From Mycolicibacterium chitae (GTDB lineage: Bacteria > Actinomycetota > Actinomycetes > Mycobacteriales > Mycobacteriaceae): a stretch of DNA of 64,000 bases. Where the stretch lies: contig NZ_LR134355.1 of assembly GCF_900637205.1 (NCBI RefSeq), positions 682,001 to 746,000 on the forward strand, in the 5' to 3' direction. The first letter of the stretch is position 1. Each line of letters starts with the position of its first letter. The notes below the pieces were generated by a model that made no database searches, had not been told where the DNA came from, and saw nothing but the letters and a program-made list of their open reading frames with translations. Shown here piece after piece: positions 19,231 through 28,426 of this stretch. Made by a program: the position numbers and the translations under genes.

Positions 19231-19396
19231 AGCTGTCCTCATCGCTCCAGCGATCGTCGGCGAGGTCGTCGTCGCGATCACTGTCGGACGACCCTCCCAG
19301 CTCCCGCTGAAGACGCTCGAAGTCGGTTTGCGGAGTGTTGTACTTCAACTCTCGAGCAACCTTGGTCTGCTTTGCCTTAGCCCGGCCTCGGCCCAT
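19220..19396 (-). CDS. DUF3073 small protein (Rv0810c-like)
   Basis: 58 aa. The N-terminus MGRGRAKAKQTKVARELKY is basic, and the C-terminus (SSDSDRDDDLADDRWSDEDSW) is strongly acidic, the typical DUF3073 pattern in actinobacteria. GAGGGGG precedes ATG 19396, which I prefer to the longer open frame. Function unknown; the charge split suggests nucleic-acid or protein binding, but that is speculation. It sits between purM and ygfZ as in M. tuberculosis. Confidence 0.85.
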   Translation of the reverse strand: MGRGRAKAKQTKVARELKYNTPQTDFERLQRELGGSSDSDRDDDLADDRWSDEDSWRR

Positions 19397-19534
19397 GGGG
19401 GAACCCCCTCGCGCAATAACGGAGCGGCCCAATTGCAGGCGGCTCCGATCTGAGTGTGAATTATTTTCCTGCGACCAGCTTACCGTGCCCCGCCGCGGAG
19501 TGCTGGTAGGCCCGGTAGCCGCGGGCGTCACACC

Positions 19535-20635
19535 TCATCTGGGGCGGCCGCGGAGCCGTTCCACGGCGAGCTTCCCCGCGCCGGCGGTGTCGGCCGGGGG
19601 CAGCGAATCCGCGTCGATACTGGCGGTGGCCGCCACCTCGCCGCCGGTGCTGAGCTCGGTGTCGGCGGGCAGGCCGCGCTTGAGCAGCGCCAGCGCGATC
19701 ACCCCCTCGTCGACGTGATCCACGACCGTGCCGAGCCGGCCGACCGCGCGGCCGCCGGCCGTCAGCGGGTCCCCGGTGGCGGGCCGGTCGGTCGACCCGT
19801 CGAGGTGCAGCAGCGCCAGCATGCGGGGTGGCCGGCCCAGGTTGTGCACCCGCGCCACGGTCTCCTGGCCGCGGTAGCAGCCCTTGTCGAGGTGGACGGC
19901 CCCGAGGCCGGCGTCGCCGATCCAGCCGATCTCGTGCGGGATGGTGCGCTCGTCGGTGTCCACGCCCAGCCGGGCCCGCACCGCCGCGACGCGGTGCGCC
20001 TCGTAGGTCCACACCCCGGCGCGCCGGGCGCCCGCGCGCTCCAGCCGCGTCAGCCAGTCCGCCTTGTCGGCGCGGGGCACCAGCAGATCCAGCTCGACGG
20101 GGCCGCCGTCGGTGCTGGGCAGCCGACGCAGGAACCCGCCGTCGGGCAGCGCCACGGCCGTCATCGTCGGCGGGAGTTCGGTCACGCCCAGCGCCTCCCG
20201 CAGCCCCGCATCGTCGAGGCGCGGGCCGATCAGCGACAGCACGGCCAGGTCGGCAGCGGCGGGCTCCACCTTCGACCAGAACACCATCTTGGTGAGGTAG
20301 GCCAGCAGCGGTTCGGCGCGCCACGGCTCGGTGTCGAGGTAGGTCACCCCGCCGAGTTCGGTCTGCAGCCAGTGGTCCTCCACCCGGCCCTGCCCGTCCA
20401 GGCTCGAGTTCTCGGTGCTCTGCCCGTCGGGCAGCTCGGCGACGTGCTGGGTGCAGATGGTGTGCAGCCAGCTCTGGCGCTCCAGGCCGGTCAGCTGCAG
20501 GACGCCGCGGTGGGAGCGGTCCACGACGACGGCCTCGGTGGCCGCGGCGCGCTGCTCGCCGAGCGGGTCGCCGTAGTGCCAGATCGCGCCGGCGTCGGGG
20601 TCGGTTTCGGGGGCGGGAACGGGAACGGCTGTCAC
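19535..20635 (-). CDS. ygfZ: YgfZ/GcvT-like folate-binding protein (Fe-S maintenance)
   Basis: 366 aa aminomethyltransferase-fold protein. The diagnostic motif KGCYRGQE is at about residues 252-259, followed by TVARVHNLGRPPRM. YgfZ/COG0354 proteins bind tetrahydrofolate and support assembly or repair of certain Fe-S enzymes. Corresponds by recalled order to Rv0811c. GTG start at 20635. The divergent partner is a PLP aminotransferase, 39 nt away. Confidence 0.9.
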   Translation of the reverse strand: MTAVPVPAPETDPDAGAIWHYGDPLGEQRAAATEAVVVDRSHRGVLQLTGLERQSWLHTICTQHVAELPDGQSTENSSLDGQGRVEDHWLQTELGGVTYLDTEPWRAEPLLAYLTKMVFWSKVEPAAADLAVLSLIGPRLDDAGLREALGVTELPPTMTAVALPDGGFLRRLPSTDGGPVELDLLVPRADKADWLTRLERAGARRAGVWTYEAHRVAAVRARLGVDTDERTIPHEIGWIGDAGLGAVHLDKGCYRGQETVARVHNLGRPPRMLALLHLDGSTDRPATGDPLTAGGRAVGRLGTVVDHVDEGVIALALLKRGLPADTELSTGGEVAATASIDADSLPPADTAGAGKLAVERLRGRPR

Positions 20636-20674
20636 ACGTCAACTCTACGGACGACGGGGATAGGCTTGGCCGCC

Positions 20675-21544
20675 ATGGCGGTGGTAGTCACCCTCGACGG
20701 CGAGATCCGCGATCCCGGCGCGCCGTTGTTGCACGCCGACGATCTGGCCGCGGTGCGCGGCGACGGCGTGTTCGAGACCCTGTTGGTGCGCGACGGGCGG
20801 GCCTGTCTGACCGAGGCGCACCTGGCCCGGCTCGCGCATTCGGCCAGACTGCTGGACCTGCCCGCCCCGGATCTGAGCGCCTGGCGGGCCGGCATCGAGA
20901 AGGCCGCCGCCGAATGGGCCGCGCAGTCCCCGGCCGAGGGCGCGCTGCGGCTGGTCTACAGCCGGGGCCGCGAGCACGGCGCGTCGCCCACCGCCTACGT
21001 CACCGTCGGCGCGCTGCCCGACCGGATCGCCGCCGCGCGCCGCGACGGCATCGGCGTGGTGACCCTGGAGCGGGGCCTGCCCGCCCACGGGACCGACGCC
21101 ATGCCCTGGCTGTTGGCCGGCGCCAAGACGCTGTCCTACGCGGTGAACATGGCCGCGCTGCGGCACGCGGCGCGACTGGGCGCCGACGACGTCATCTTCG
21201 TCAGCACCGACGGATACCTGTTGGAGGGTCCACGCTCGACCGTCGTCATCGCCGCCGAGGTCGACGGCCGGACCACGCTGCTGACGCCGCCGCCGTGGTA
21301 CCCGATCCTGCGCGGCACCACCCAGCAGGCGCTGTTCGACGTGGCCCGCGACGCCGGCTACGACTGCGATATCCAACCGCTGCGGCCCGCCGATCTGGCT
21401 GCGGCGCAAGGTATCTGGCTGGTCTCGGCGATCACGTTGGGGGCCCGGGTGCACACCCTGGACGGGCGCCGGCTGCCGGCGGCGGGCGCGATCGCCGCCG
21501 AATTCGGGCGGCTGGTCGACGCCGCGGTCGTCAACGACCGCTGA
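20675..21544 (+). CDS. Class IV PLP aminotransferase (aminodeoxychorismate lyase-like)
   Basis: 289 aa fold-type IV PLP enzyme: GDGVFETLLVRDG near the N-terminus, PLP-lysine in LAGAKTLSYAVNMAALRHA (about residue 151), then STDGYLLEGPRSTVVI and the late phosphate-binding VSAITLGARV. Its closest recalled relative is M. tuberculosis Rv0812, described as having 4-amino-4-deoxychorismate lyase and possibly D-amino acid transaminase activity. TAGGCT lies 8 nt before ATG 20675, a near-leaderless arrangement. Confidence 0.9.
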   Translation: MAVVVTLDGEIRDPGAPLLHADDLAAVRGDGVFETLLVRDGRACLTEAHLARLAHSARLLDLPAPDLSAWRAGIEKAAAEWAAQSPAEGALRLVYSRGREHGASPTAYVTVGALPDRIAAARRDGIGVVTLERGLPAHGTDAMPWLLAGAKTLSYAVNMAALRHAARLGADDVIFVSTDGYLLEGPRSTVVIAAEVDGRTTLLTPPPWYPILRGTTQQALFDVARDAGYDCDIQPLRPADLAAAQGIWLVSAITLGARVHTLDGRRLPAAGAIAAEFGRLVDAAVVNDR

Positions 21545-21585
21545 CGGCGCAAAAATGCCTTGTCGGGCGCGCGGTCCTCAAGTAC

Positions 21586-21751
21586 GGTCGGCCGTACACA
21601 GGGAAGGAGGTGGTCCGACAAATTGAGTGACTTATGGACATGTGAGGTGGCTGTCCGCTAGCAGCGCCAGGCGAGGAATCACCTGCGACGCGCGGGCGAA
21701 TTCCAGCAGCCACCCGGCCCCCGAGCCCCCAGTTCGTCCGACTGTGGACCC
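21586..21751 (+). promoter_or_regulatory. Structured leader with strong ribosome site and short ORF
   Basis: After the aminotransferase gene come a palindrome GTACGG-tcgg-CCGTAC (about 21585-21600), an almost perfect ribosome site AAGGAGGTGG (21604-21613), a 12-codon ORF and a large GC-rich inverted repeat, GGCCCCCGAGCC/GGCTCGGGGGCC. GGTGGCTG near 21646 is complementary to CAGCCACC near 21705, so alternative pairings are possible, including with the ribosome site. This could be a leader for the downstream lipoprotein gene or an independent small RNA. I do not recognise it. Confidence 0.4.
21623..21661 (+). CDS. Candidate 12-codon leader peptide
   Basis: TTG AGT GAC TTA TGG ... TAG reads LSDLWTCEVAVR. 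The AGGAGG is 12 nt upstream, rather far. A GTG at 21627 in another frame would give a 53-codon ORF to 21788. Neither is recognised; the evidence is only the strong ribosome site and the surrounding structure. Confidence 0.25.
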   Translation: MSDLWTCEVAVR

Positions 21752-21820
21752 ATGGCTCGGGGGCCGCCCCATGTTCGGGCTCGGATGACACCGACCGTGC
21801 GGATGCGCGATGATGCCGCC

Positions 21821-22678
21821 ATGGGTCATCGGTGGGCAGCCACGCAGTCCGTCCTCGGTGTGGCCGTCGGGATGGCCCTCGCGACCCTGTCGGGTTGCGC
21901 GATCCCCAGCGGGCAACCGCAGGCGGCGCCGTCGTGCGAGCATCAGGACCTGGCCACGCTGTATCCGGAGATCTTCACCTTCGGCACCGACCAGCCCGCC
22001 TATCCGCCGTGGTACATCGGCGACAACCCCGCCAACGGGGAGGGTTTCGAATCGGCGGTCGCCTATGCCGTCGCCGAGCGGCTCGGCTACGGGCCCGAGC
22101 AGGTGCGGTGGGTGCGGATCCCGTTCAACACCGCGATGGCGCCGGGGGCCAAGCCCTTCGACGCCGACCTGTCCCAGTTCTCCATCACCGATCAACGCCG
22201 CGAGATCGTCGACTTCTCCGCGCCCTATTACGACGTGACGCAGGCCGTGGTGGCCCTGCGTGGTTCGCCGGCCGCGGCGGCCACCAGCCAGGACGACCTG
22301 CGCCCGCTGCGGATCGGTGCACAGGTGGGCACCACGAGTTCGGGGGCGGCACGCTCGGTCGGCGCCCTCGAGCCGGTGGCGGTGTACAACACCAACGTCG
22401 AGGCCAAGCGCGCGCTGGCCGAAGGTCAGATCGACGCGCTGGTGCTCGACCTGCCCACCGCAATCACCATCCAGGCCGAGCTGGCCGACAGCCTCATCGT
22501 GGGGCAGTTGCCCACGTCGGGGGAGCCCGTCGAGCAGCTGGGCATGGTGCTGGACAAGGACAGTCGGCTCACCGGGTGCGTCTCGCAAGCCGTCGAGGCG
22601 CTGCGCGACGACGGGGTGCTCGACGAGCTCGAGCGGCGCTGGCTGTCCGATGGGACGCGTCCGCGGACGCTGAGCTGA
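21821..22678 (+). CDS. ABC-transporter-type solute-binding lipoprotein
   Basis: 285 aa periplasmic-binding-protein family 3. A signal peptide with lipobox LSGC (Cys about residue 24) is followed by FGTDQPAYPPWYIGDNPANGEGFE (start of lobe 1), DLSQFSITDQRREIVDFSAPYYDVTQAVV (typical of polar amino-acid binders), IGAQVGTTSSGAA and LDLPTAITI. Probably tethered to the outer face of the membrane, binding an amino acid or a related small molecule. No permease or ATPase is nearby, so it may be an orphan. It converges tail-to-tail with the next lipoprotein gene. Confidence 0.88.
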   Translation: MGHRWAATQSVLGVAVGMALATLSGCAIPSGQPQAAPSCEHQDLATLYPEIFTFGTDQPAYPPWYIGDNPANGEGFESAVAYAVAERLGYGPEQVRWVRIPFNTAMAPGAKPFDADLSQFSITDQRREIVDFSAPYYDVTQAVVALRGSPAAAATSQDDLRPLRIGAQVGTTSSGAARSVGALEPVAVYNTNVEAKRALAEGQIDALVLDLPTAITIQAELADSLIVGQLPTSGEPVEQLGMVLDKDSRLTGCVSQAVEALRDDGVLDELERRWLSDGTRPRTLS

Positions 22679-22963
22679 CTACTCGCCGGCCGGTCCGGGG
22701 GCCAGGGTGCTGCACGCCTCCATGGCCTTGTCCCAGGTTTCCTGGTCGACGTCGGCGGGCGGGCCGACGGGGGAGGCCGCCGACTCGTCGACGCCATGCT
22801 CGCTCAGGCAGTTCGCGAACGATCCGTGCTCGACGGTCGTGGTCACCGCGGTTTCCTCGCCGGTGGTCTCCGCGGGATCCGAGGACTCCGATCCGCAGCC
22901 GACGAGGGCCGCCAGGCCCACCAGACCCGCGACGCTGAACGCTTGGACATGGCGCAGACGCAT
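22679..22963 (-). CDS. Small lipoprotein of unknown function
   Basis: 94 aa: signal peptide FSVAGLVGLAALVGC (lipobox Cys about residue 23), then a Thr/Glu-rich linker and a small domain with two Cys (FANCLSEHGVDES and MEACSTLAP) that could form a disulfide. The pattern of a Cys-containing CLxxHG helix followed by a second Cys is common in actinobacterial small lipoproteins. Stop codon is adjacent to that of the convergent binding protein. Confidence 0.75.
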   Translation of the reverse strand: MRLRHVQAFSVAGLVGLAALVGCGSESSDPAETTGEETAVTTTVEHGSFANCLSEHGVDESAASPVGPPADVDQETWDKAMEACSTLAPGPAGE

Positions 22964-22996
22964 AGAGATCTCCCCGAGCTAGACGGTGCTGGTTGA

Positions 22997-23659
22997 CTAT
23001 CCGATGAAGCGCGACAGGCGGGCCGACAGGTGCGGGACCAGGCCGCCGTCGGCGTCGACCCGCTCCTCAACATAGGCCAGATCGCCGCCCTCGATGATGC
23101 CGTAGAGGCGTTTCGCGCCGCCGACGAGCACACCGGACTGGCTGCGGGCCAACGCGTCGGTGGCCAACTCCCAGGAGGCCTGGTTCAGCGGGCGGCCGTA
23201 GAGCAGTTCGACATAGCCGGTGGAGTGGGCCAGCAGCAGTTCGATGGCCTGCGATTCGCTGGGGTCGTTCGGGTCGTTGACGAAGCGCCAGAACCCGGTC
23301 TCGCGCAGGGAGGTCGCGGCGTATTCGCCGGCGTCGTCCAGCCGCCAGGAGCGGGCTTCCCAGTTGAGGTAGTCGCCGCCGTCGTGGGAGACGATGATCT
23401 GCTGACCGAAGCGGTAGTCGCCGTCGGCGTCGCGGCCCTCGCCTTCACCGCGCCAGACGCCGACGAGCGGCAACAGGGCCAGCAGCGCGTCGTCGAGGCC
23501 GGCGCCTTCGCGCAGGTTTGCCGTGTCGGCGGGTAGCGGAAGGTCGTCAAACGTCGGTACGTTGCGCGCTGCCGTCTCCTGAGCCCGGTCGGCGGCGGCA
23601 GCCACCGCGCGGTCACCCGAGCCGGGGTCCACGCCGGGCACGTCGTTACCGCCGGTCAT
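22997..23659 (-). CDS. Nitrobindin/FABP-like beta-barrel protein (Rv0813c-like)
   Basis: 220 aa. About 60 flexible residues are followed by a lipocalin-like ten-stranded barrel beginning [18 protein letters not shown] (GxWxGxG motif, about residues 66-83). The C-terminal [14 protein letters not shown] carries the His that ligates heme in nitrobindins. M. tuberculosis Rv0813c, a structurally characterised member, was described as fatty-acid-binding-like. The function is probably heme/NO or peroxynitrite handling; lipid binding is the older alternative. It follows the 34-codon membrane peptide by 7 nt, suggesting co-transcription. Confidence 0.9.
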   Translation of the reverse strand: MTGGNDVPGVDPGSGDRAVAAAADRAQETAARNVPTFDDLPLPADTANLREGAGLDDALLALLPLVGVWRGEGEGRDADGDYRFGQQIIVSHDGGDYLNWEARSWRLDDAGEYAATSLRETGFWRFVNDPNDPSESQAIELLLAHSTGYVELLYGRPLNQASWELATDALARSQSGVLVGGAKRLYGIIEGGDLAYVEERVDADGGLVPHLSARLSRFIG

Positions 23660-23666
23660 CGGCGGG

Positions 23667-23771
23667 TCAGGACTCGTCGGTGATCAGACGGTACAGCGTG
23701 TAGATCGCGAACCACGTGATGACCACGACGGCCGCGACGAGCATGAGTTCGAAGAACAACACCACGGGCAT
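23667..23771 (-). CDS. Small single-pass membrane peptide (34 aa)
   Basis: An ORF too short for routine calling: [19 protein letters not shown] followed by [15 protein letters not shown]. One clear transmembrane helix (residues 3-25) and a short polar tail. It ends 7 nt before the Rv0813c-like gene on the same strand. Such coherent hydrophobic sequence with operon spacing argues that it is translated; function unknown. Confidence 0.6.
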   Translation of the reverse strand: MPVVLFFELMLVAAVVVITWFAIYTLYRLITDES

Positions 23772-23813
23772 GAGTCTAGTTCGTCGTAGGAGCCGATTTG
23801 CCCCGGGTGCCCC

Positions 23814-23876
23814 CCGCGAGCGTGCGGGAAATCTCACTTTTTGAGGCGTGTCGCCTCATACCACGCACGCTCGCGG
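23814..23876. repeat. Nested inverted repeat between sseC and the membrane peptide gene
   Basis: Outer arms CCGCGAGCGTGCG (23814-23826) and CGCACGCTCGCGG (23864-23876) are perfect 13-bp complements. Inside is a second perfect stem, TGAGGCG-tgt-CGCCTCA (23842-23858). It may terminate the cysA-sseC transcript and also looks like a dispersed palindromic repeat unit. Confidence 0.6.
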
Positions 23877-23897
23877 AAAGCGGAGGGCCGGATCGGG

Positions 23898-24200
23898 TCA
23901 GGCGACCTTGACGGCGACCTCGTGGACACCGGCGCCGGTCGGGGCCACCACGGCGTCGCCGTTGCCGACCTTCGACAGTGCGCGCAGCCGCCACGAGCCC
24001 GGCGCGGCGAAGAACCGGAAGTCACCGGTCGCCGACGCCACCACCTCGGCGGTGAACTCGTCGGAGGAGTCGAGCAGGCGCACGAAGGCGCCGCCGACCG
24101 GCTGGCCGGAGCCGTCGACCACGCGGCCGGTGATCACGGTCTCCTTCTCGACGTCAACGTTCGCGGGCAGGGCCTGGCCCTGGGTAGGCGCTGAGCACAT
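23898..24200 (-). CDS. sseC: SseC, DUF1416 protein linked to sulfur metabolism
   Basis: 100 aa, the normal SseC length. MCSAPTQGQ start, then NVDVEKETVITGRVVDGSGQPVGGAFVRLLDSSDEF, a carboxypeptidase-regulatory-like beta-sandwich, ending VHEVAVKVA. Found next to cysA sulfurtransferase genes in mycobacteria; its precise role is unknown. The cysA stop is only 1 nt upstream of the sseC ATG, so the two are coupled. Confidence 0.93.
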   Translation of the reverse strand: MCSAPTQGQALPANVDVEKETVITGRVVDGSGQPVGGAFVRLLDSSDEFTAEVVASATGDFRFFAAPGSWRLRALSKVGNGDAVVAPTGAGVHEVAVKVA

Positions 24201-24201
24201 A

Positions 24202-25035
24202 TCAACTTCCCAATTCAATCGGGGCCCCCACCAGGGAGCCGTATTCGCACCAACTGCCGTCATAGTTCTTGACGTTGTTGTGTCCGAGGAGTTCCTGCAG
24301 CACGAACCAGGTGTGCGAGGAACGCTCCCCGATCCGGCAGTAGGCGATGATCTCCTTCTCGCCGTCGAGACCGGCGTCGGCGTAGAGCTTGGCCAGTTCC
24401 TCGTCGGACTTGAAGGTGCCGTCTTCGTTGGCGGCCTTGCTCCAGGGAACGTTGATGGCGCCCGGCACGTGCCCGGGGCGCTGGCTCTGCTCCTGCGGCA
24501 GGTGCGCGGGAGCCAGGATCTTGCCGGAGAACTCGTCGGGCGAGCGGACGTCGACCAGGTTCTTGGTGCCGATCGCGGCGATGACCTCGTCCCGGAACGC
24601 GCGGATGGACAGGTCCGGGTCCTTGGCGGTGTAGCTGGTCTGCGGGCGCTCGACCTTGTCGGTCACCAGCGGCCGGCCGTCCAGTTCCCACTTCTTGCGG
24701 CCGCCATCGAGCAGCTTGACGTTCTCGTGGCCGTAGAGCTTGAAGTACCAGTAGGCGTAGGCGGCGAACCAGTTGTTGTTGCCGCCGTAGAGGATCACGG
24801 TGTCGTCGTTGCCGATGCCGCGCTCGGAGAGCAGCTTGGAGAACCCGGCCGCATCGACGAAGTCGCGACGGATCGGATCCTGCAGGTCGTCCTTCCAGTC
24901 CAGCCGCACGGCGCCGGCGATGTGACCGGTGTCGTAGGCGCTGGTGTCCTCGTCGACCTCGACGAACACCGTGTTCGGTGCGTCGAGGTTCTGCTCAGCC
25001 CAGTCGGTGGTGACCAGGACGTCGGAACGGGCCAT
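24202..25035 (-). CDS. cysA2: Thiosulfate sulfurtransferase CysA (rhodanese)
   Basis: 277 aa tandem rhodanese. The N-terminal inactive domain covers about residues 1-140. The C-terminal domain has the active-site loop CRIGERSSHTW (Cys about residue 233). It transfers sulfane sulfur from thiosulfate and is implicated in cysteine/thiosulfate metabolism. AAAGGA lies 8 nt before ATG. The long leader (25036-25341) carries a polycysteine uORF, so expression is expected to rise when cysteine is scarce. Confidence 0.95.
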   Translation of the reverse strand: MARSDVLVTTDWAEQNLDAPNTVFVEVDEDTSAYDTGHIAGAVRLDWKDDLQDPIRRDFVDAAGFSKLLSERGIGNDDTVILYGGNNNWFAAYAYWYFKLYGHENVKLLDGGRKKWELDGRPLVTDKVERPQTSYTAKDPDLSIRAFRDEVIAAIGTKNLVDVRSPDEFSGKILAPAHLPQEQSQRPGHVPGAINVPWSKAANEDGTFKSDEELAKLYADAGLDGEKEIIAYCRIGERSSHTWFVLQELLGHNNVKNYDGSWCEYGSLVGAPIELGS

Positions 25036-25068
25036 GAAGTGGTCCTTTCGAAGGTGGATCGGGTTGGT

Positions 25069-25170
25069 TCAGGGGGATGGACGGACGGACGGGACGGTCG
25101 CGCGCGGACCCCGAGCGTCGACGAGGCCGTCGCTGGTAGTCGGCTTCGGCACCGGGATTGACATAAACAT
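25069..25170 (-). CDS. Candidate second leader ORF upstream of cysA (33 aa)
   Basis: ATG TTT ATG TCA reads MFMSIPVPKPTTSDGLVDAR and continues, Pro/Arg-rich, to a TGA 33 nt before cysA. CAACAGGAGC directly precedes the ATG. It lies between the polycysteine uORF and cysA, where translation could influence ribosome access or Rho-dependent termination. Reality unproven. Confidence 0.3.
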   Translation of the reverse strand: MFMSIPVPKPTTSDGLVDARGPRATVPSVRPSP

Positions 25171-25251
25171 GCTCCTGTTGATGTACGGATGGGCTGGGGT
25201 CAGCAAGCGCCAGGCTGCTCGCCGGCGCGACGCGTACGAACGCGCGGCTGA

Positions 25252-25341
25252 TCAGCGGCTACAACAACAGCAACAACCCGCAAGGCGGCACAGATCCACT
25301 GCGCGGCGCTTGGTGAGCATCGGCTCGAGGCGGGCTGGCAC
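25252..25341 (-). CDS. Polycysteine leaderless uORF, cysteine attenuator of cysA-sseC
   Basis: A 29-codon ORF from GTG 25341, with an internal in-frame ATG 25320 beginning MLTKRRAVDLCRLAG, then five consecutive Cys codons, then SR and stop. TAAGCT lies 7 nt upstream of GTG, so the mRNA should start on the GTG. Polycysteine leaderless sORFs are described in mycobacteria as cysteine-responsive attenuators of sulfur genes, and this one sits exactly before such an operon. Ribosome stalling at the Cys run under low cysteine would relieve attenuation of cysA. Confidence 0.85.
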   Translation of the reverse strand: MPARLEPMLTKRRAVDLCRLAGCCCCCSR

Positions 25342-25348
25342 GCCCGAC

Positions 25349-25354
25349 AGCTTA
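25349..25354 (-). promoter_or_regulatory. -10 hexamer for the leaderless uORF/cysA transcript
   Basis: TAAGCT on the minus strand, 7 nt before GTG 25341. It fixes the probable start of the cysA leader mRNA. Confidence 0.5.
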
Positions 25355-25370
25355 CCCAATGACTCCGCAC

Positions 25371-25793
25371 TCAGGCCAATAGTGGTTCCAGCGCCGACCG
25401 CAGGTCACCGGCGGTGGGGACACCGGTGGTCCGGTAGCGGGGGTGGCCGTCGGCGTCGAAGATGATCGTGGTCGGCAGCGAGAGCACCGAGAGGCGCCGC
25501 GCCGCATCCGGATTGGCGTCCAGGTCGATCTCGACGTGCGCCACCTGGGGCAGGTCGGCGCACACCGTCTCGATGACCCGCCGCACCGCTACGCACGGCC
25601 CGCACCAGGCCGCGGTGAAGTGCAGCATCGTCGGTCCGGTGGTCGACAGGCCCAGCCCGCTGGTGTCGACGTCGGCGGCCTCGGTGGCCGCGCGCACCCT
25701 CCCCGATCGCAGCGTCAGCAGCCGACCCACCAGGACACCGAGGCCCAGCACGGCGATGATGACGACGATGATCAGGCCAGTGGAGGCGCTCAT
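25371..25793 (-). CDS. thiX: Thioredoxin-like protein ThiX (membrane-anchored)
   Basis: 140 aa. One N-terminal transmembrane helix (IIVVIIAVLGLGVLVGRLL), then a thioredoxin fold with active site AAWCGPCVAV (Cys about residues 64 and 67) and cis-Pro in LSLPTTIIF. Corresponds to Rv0816c. Probably a membrane-tethered thiol oxidoreductase; which side it faces is not certain. Its ATG overlaps the lmeA stop (ATGA), so the pair is coupled. Confidence 0.9.
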   Translation of the reverse strand: MSASTGLIIVVIIAVLGLGVLVGRLLTLRSGRVRAATEAADVDTSGLGLSTTGPTMLHFTAAWCGPCVAVRRVIETVCADLPQVAHVEIDLDANPDAARRLSVLSLPTTIIFDADGHPRYRTTGVPTAGDLRSALEPLLA

Positions 25794-26605
25794 CGCTGGG
25801 TGAACTCCGCCAGCGTGATGGTGACGTCCTCGGTGATGCCCTCGATGATGACGTCGGAGCCGCGGGCGCCCTGGCTGGTGGGCGCCACCCCGAACGGCAA
25901 CCGCTGATCGGGCAGGGTGGCGCGGAACTCGTCGAGCACGGCGGCCAGCTTGTCGTCGGGCACCTCCTGATCGGCGGTCCCGGGCCCGGTCAGCACGCCG
26001 GTGGGGGTGAACACCAGGGTGGTGCGGTCGGGGCCGACGAGGGAGAGGTCGACGGCGACGCTGACCTTCTCGGGAAAGTCGGAGGCGGTGGGCGTCGCGG
26101 TGAAGACCAACCCCTGGCTGCCGGAGATGCCCGATTCGGTGGTGCCGCCGGTGGCGTCGTTGGTCTCGACCGTCGGCGCCTCGACCATCAGGTCCTTGAG
26201 GTCCATGAACCGGCCCAGATGCGCCGAGTCGATGATGATCCGGCTCTCCAGCTTCCCGATGGGCAACTTCGCGTCCGGTCGGATCAGCCACGACGTCTCG
26301 GCGATCCCGATGGAGTGCATGGTGGCCTCCAGGGCCGCCCGCTCGACATGCGGATGGGCGACGTCGGTGGCCTTGATCTCGATCTCGTCGTAGTGGTGCC
26401 GCATGGCCTGGGGGATGAACGGGAAACCGAGGATCGCCACCGACGGATCCCAGCTGAGGTGGGCGGCGCTGCGGACCGCGCGCGACAGCCGATACTCGGC
26501 CGTGATGGCCGCCCCGAAGTCGACGCCGACGGCCGCCAACAGGACGGTCAGCACGGTCGCACCGATTCCGGTCAGCAGTTTCCGCACGCGGTCATTGTTG
26601 CGCAA
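25790..26605 (-). CDS. lmeA: LmeA-like DUF2993 protein of lipomannan biosynthesis
   Basis: 271 aa: one N-terminal transmembrane/signal helix (LLTGIGATVLTVLLAAVGVDF), then a DUF2993 lipid-binding domain including SRAVRSAAHLSWDPSVAILGFPF. Position before thiX matches MSMEG_5785/Rv0817c, reported as LmeA, needed for mannan elongation of lipomannan. The start is uncertain: TTG 26605 or GTG 26587; no ATG is available in frame. Divergent from the glnR-like gene. Confidence 0.85.
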   Translation of the reverse strand: MRNNDRVRKLLTGIGATVLTVLLAAVGVDFGAAITAEYRLSRAVRSAAHLSWDPSVAILGFPFIPQAMRHHYDEIEIKATDVAHPHVERAALEATMHSIGIAETSWLIRPDAKLPIGKLESRIIIDSAHLGRFMDLKDLMVEAPTVETNDATGGTTESGISGSQGLVFTATPTASDFPEKVSVAVDLSLVGPDRTTLVFTPTGVLTGPGTADQEVPDDKLAAVLDEFRATLPDQRLPFGVAPTSQGARGSDVIIEGITEDVTITLAEFTQR

Positions 26606-26712
26606 CCCGGAGGATCAGCAGGTGGCAGGCTATCGTTAGACCAATTCGGTCGGTAACGACGATGTGTCGGCCATGAATCTGGGGAGTGATCCCCCGGTGA
26701 CTGGAGGACCTA

Positions 26713-28355
<1,643 letters not shown>

Positions 28356-28379
28356 GATCTGACAGTAACGCCCGAAACA

Positions 28380-28414
28380 AAGCAGCCCGCCCCGGCGACC
28401 GGGGCGGGCTGCTT
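28380..28414. terminator. Bidirectional terminator between mshD and pstB
   Basis: A 16-bp perfect stem (AAGCAGCCCGCCCCGG with CCGGGGCGGGCTGCTT) and loop CGA between convergent genes. On the plus strand it is followed by TCGG, so it is a GC-rich, mycobacterial-style terminator. Confidence 0.8.
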
Positions 28415-28426
28415 CGGCGGCGCGGG

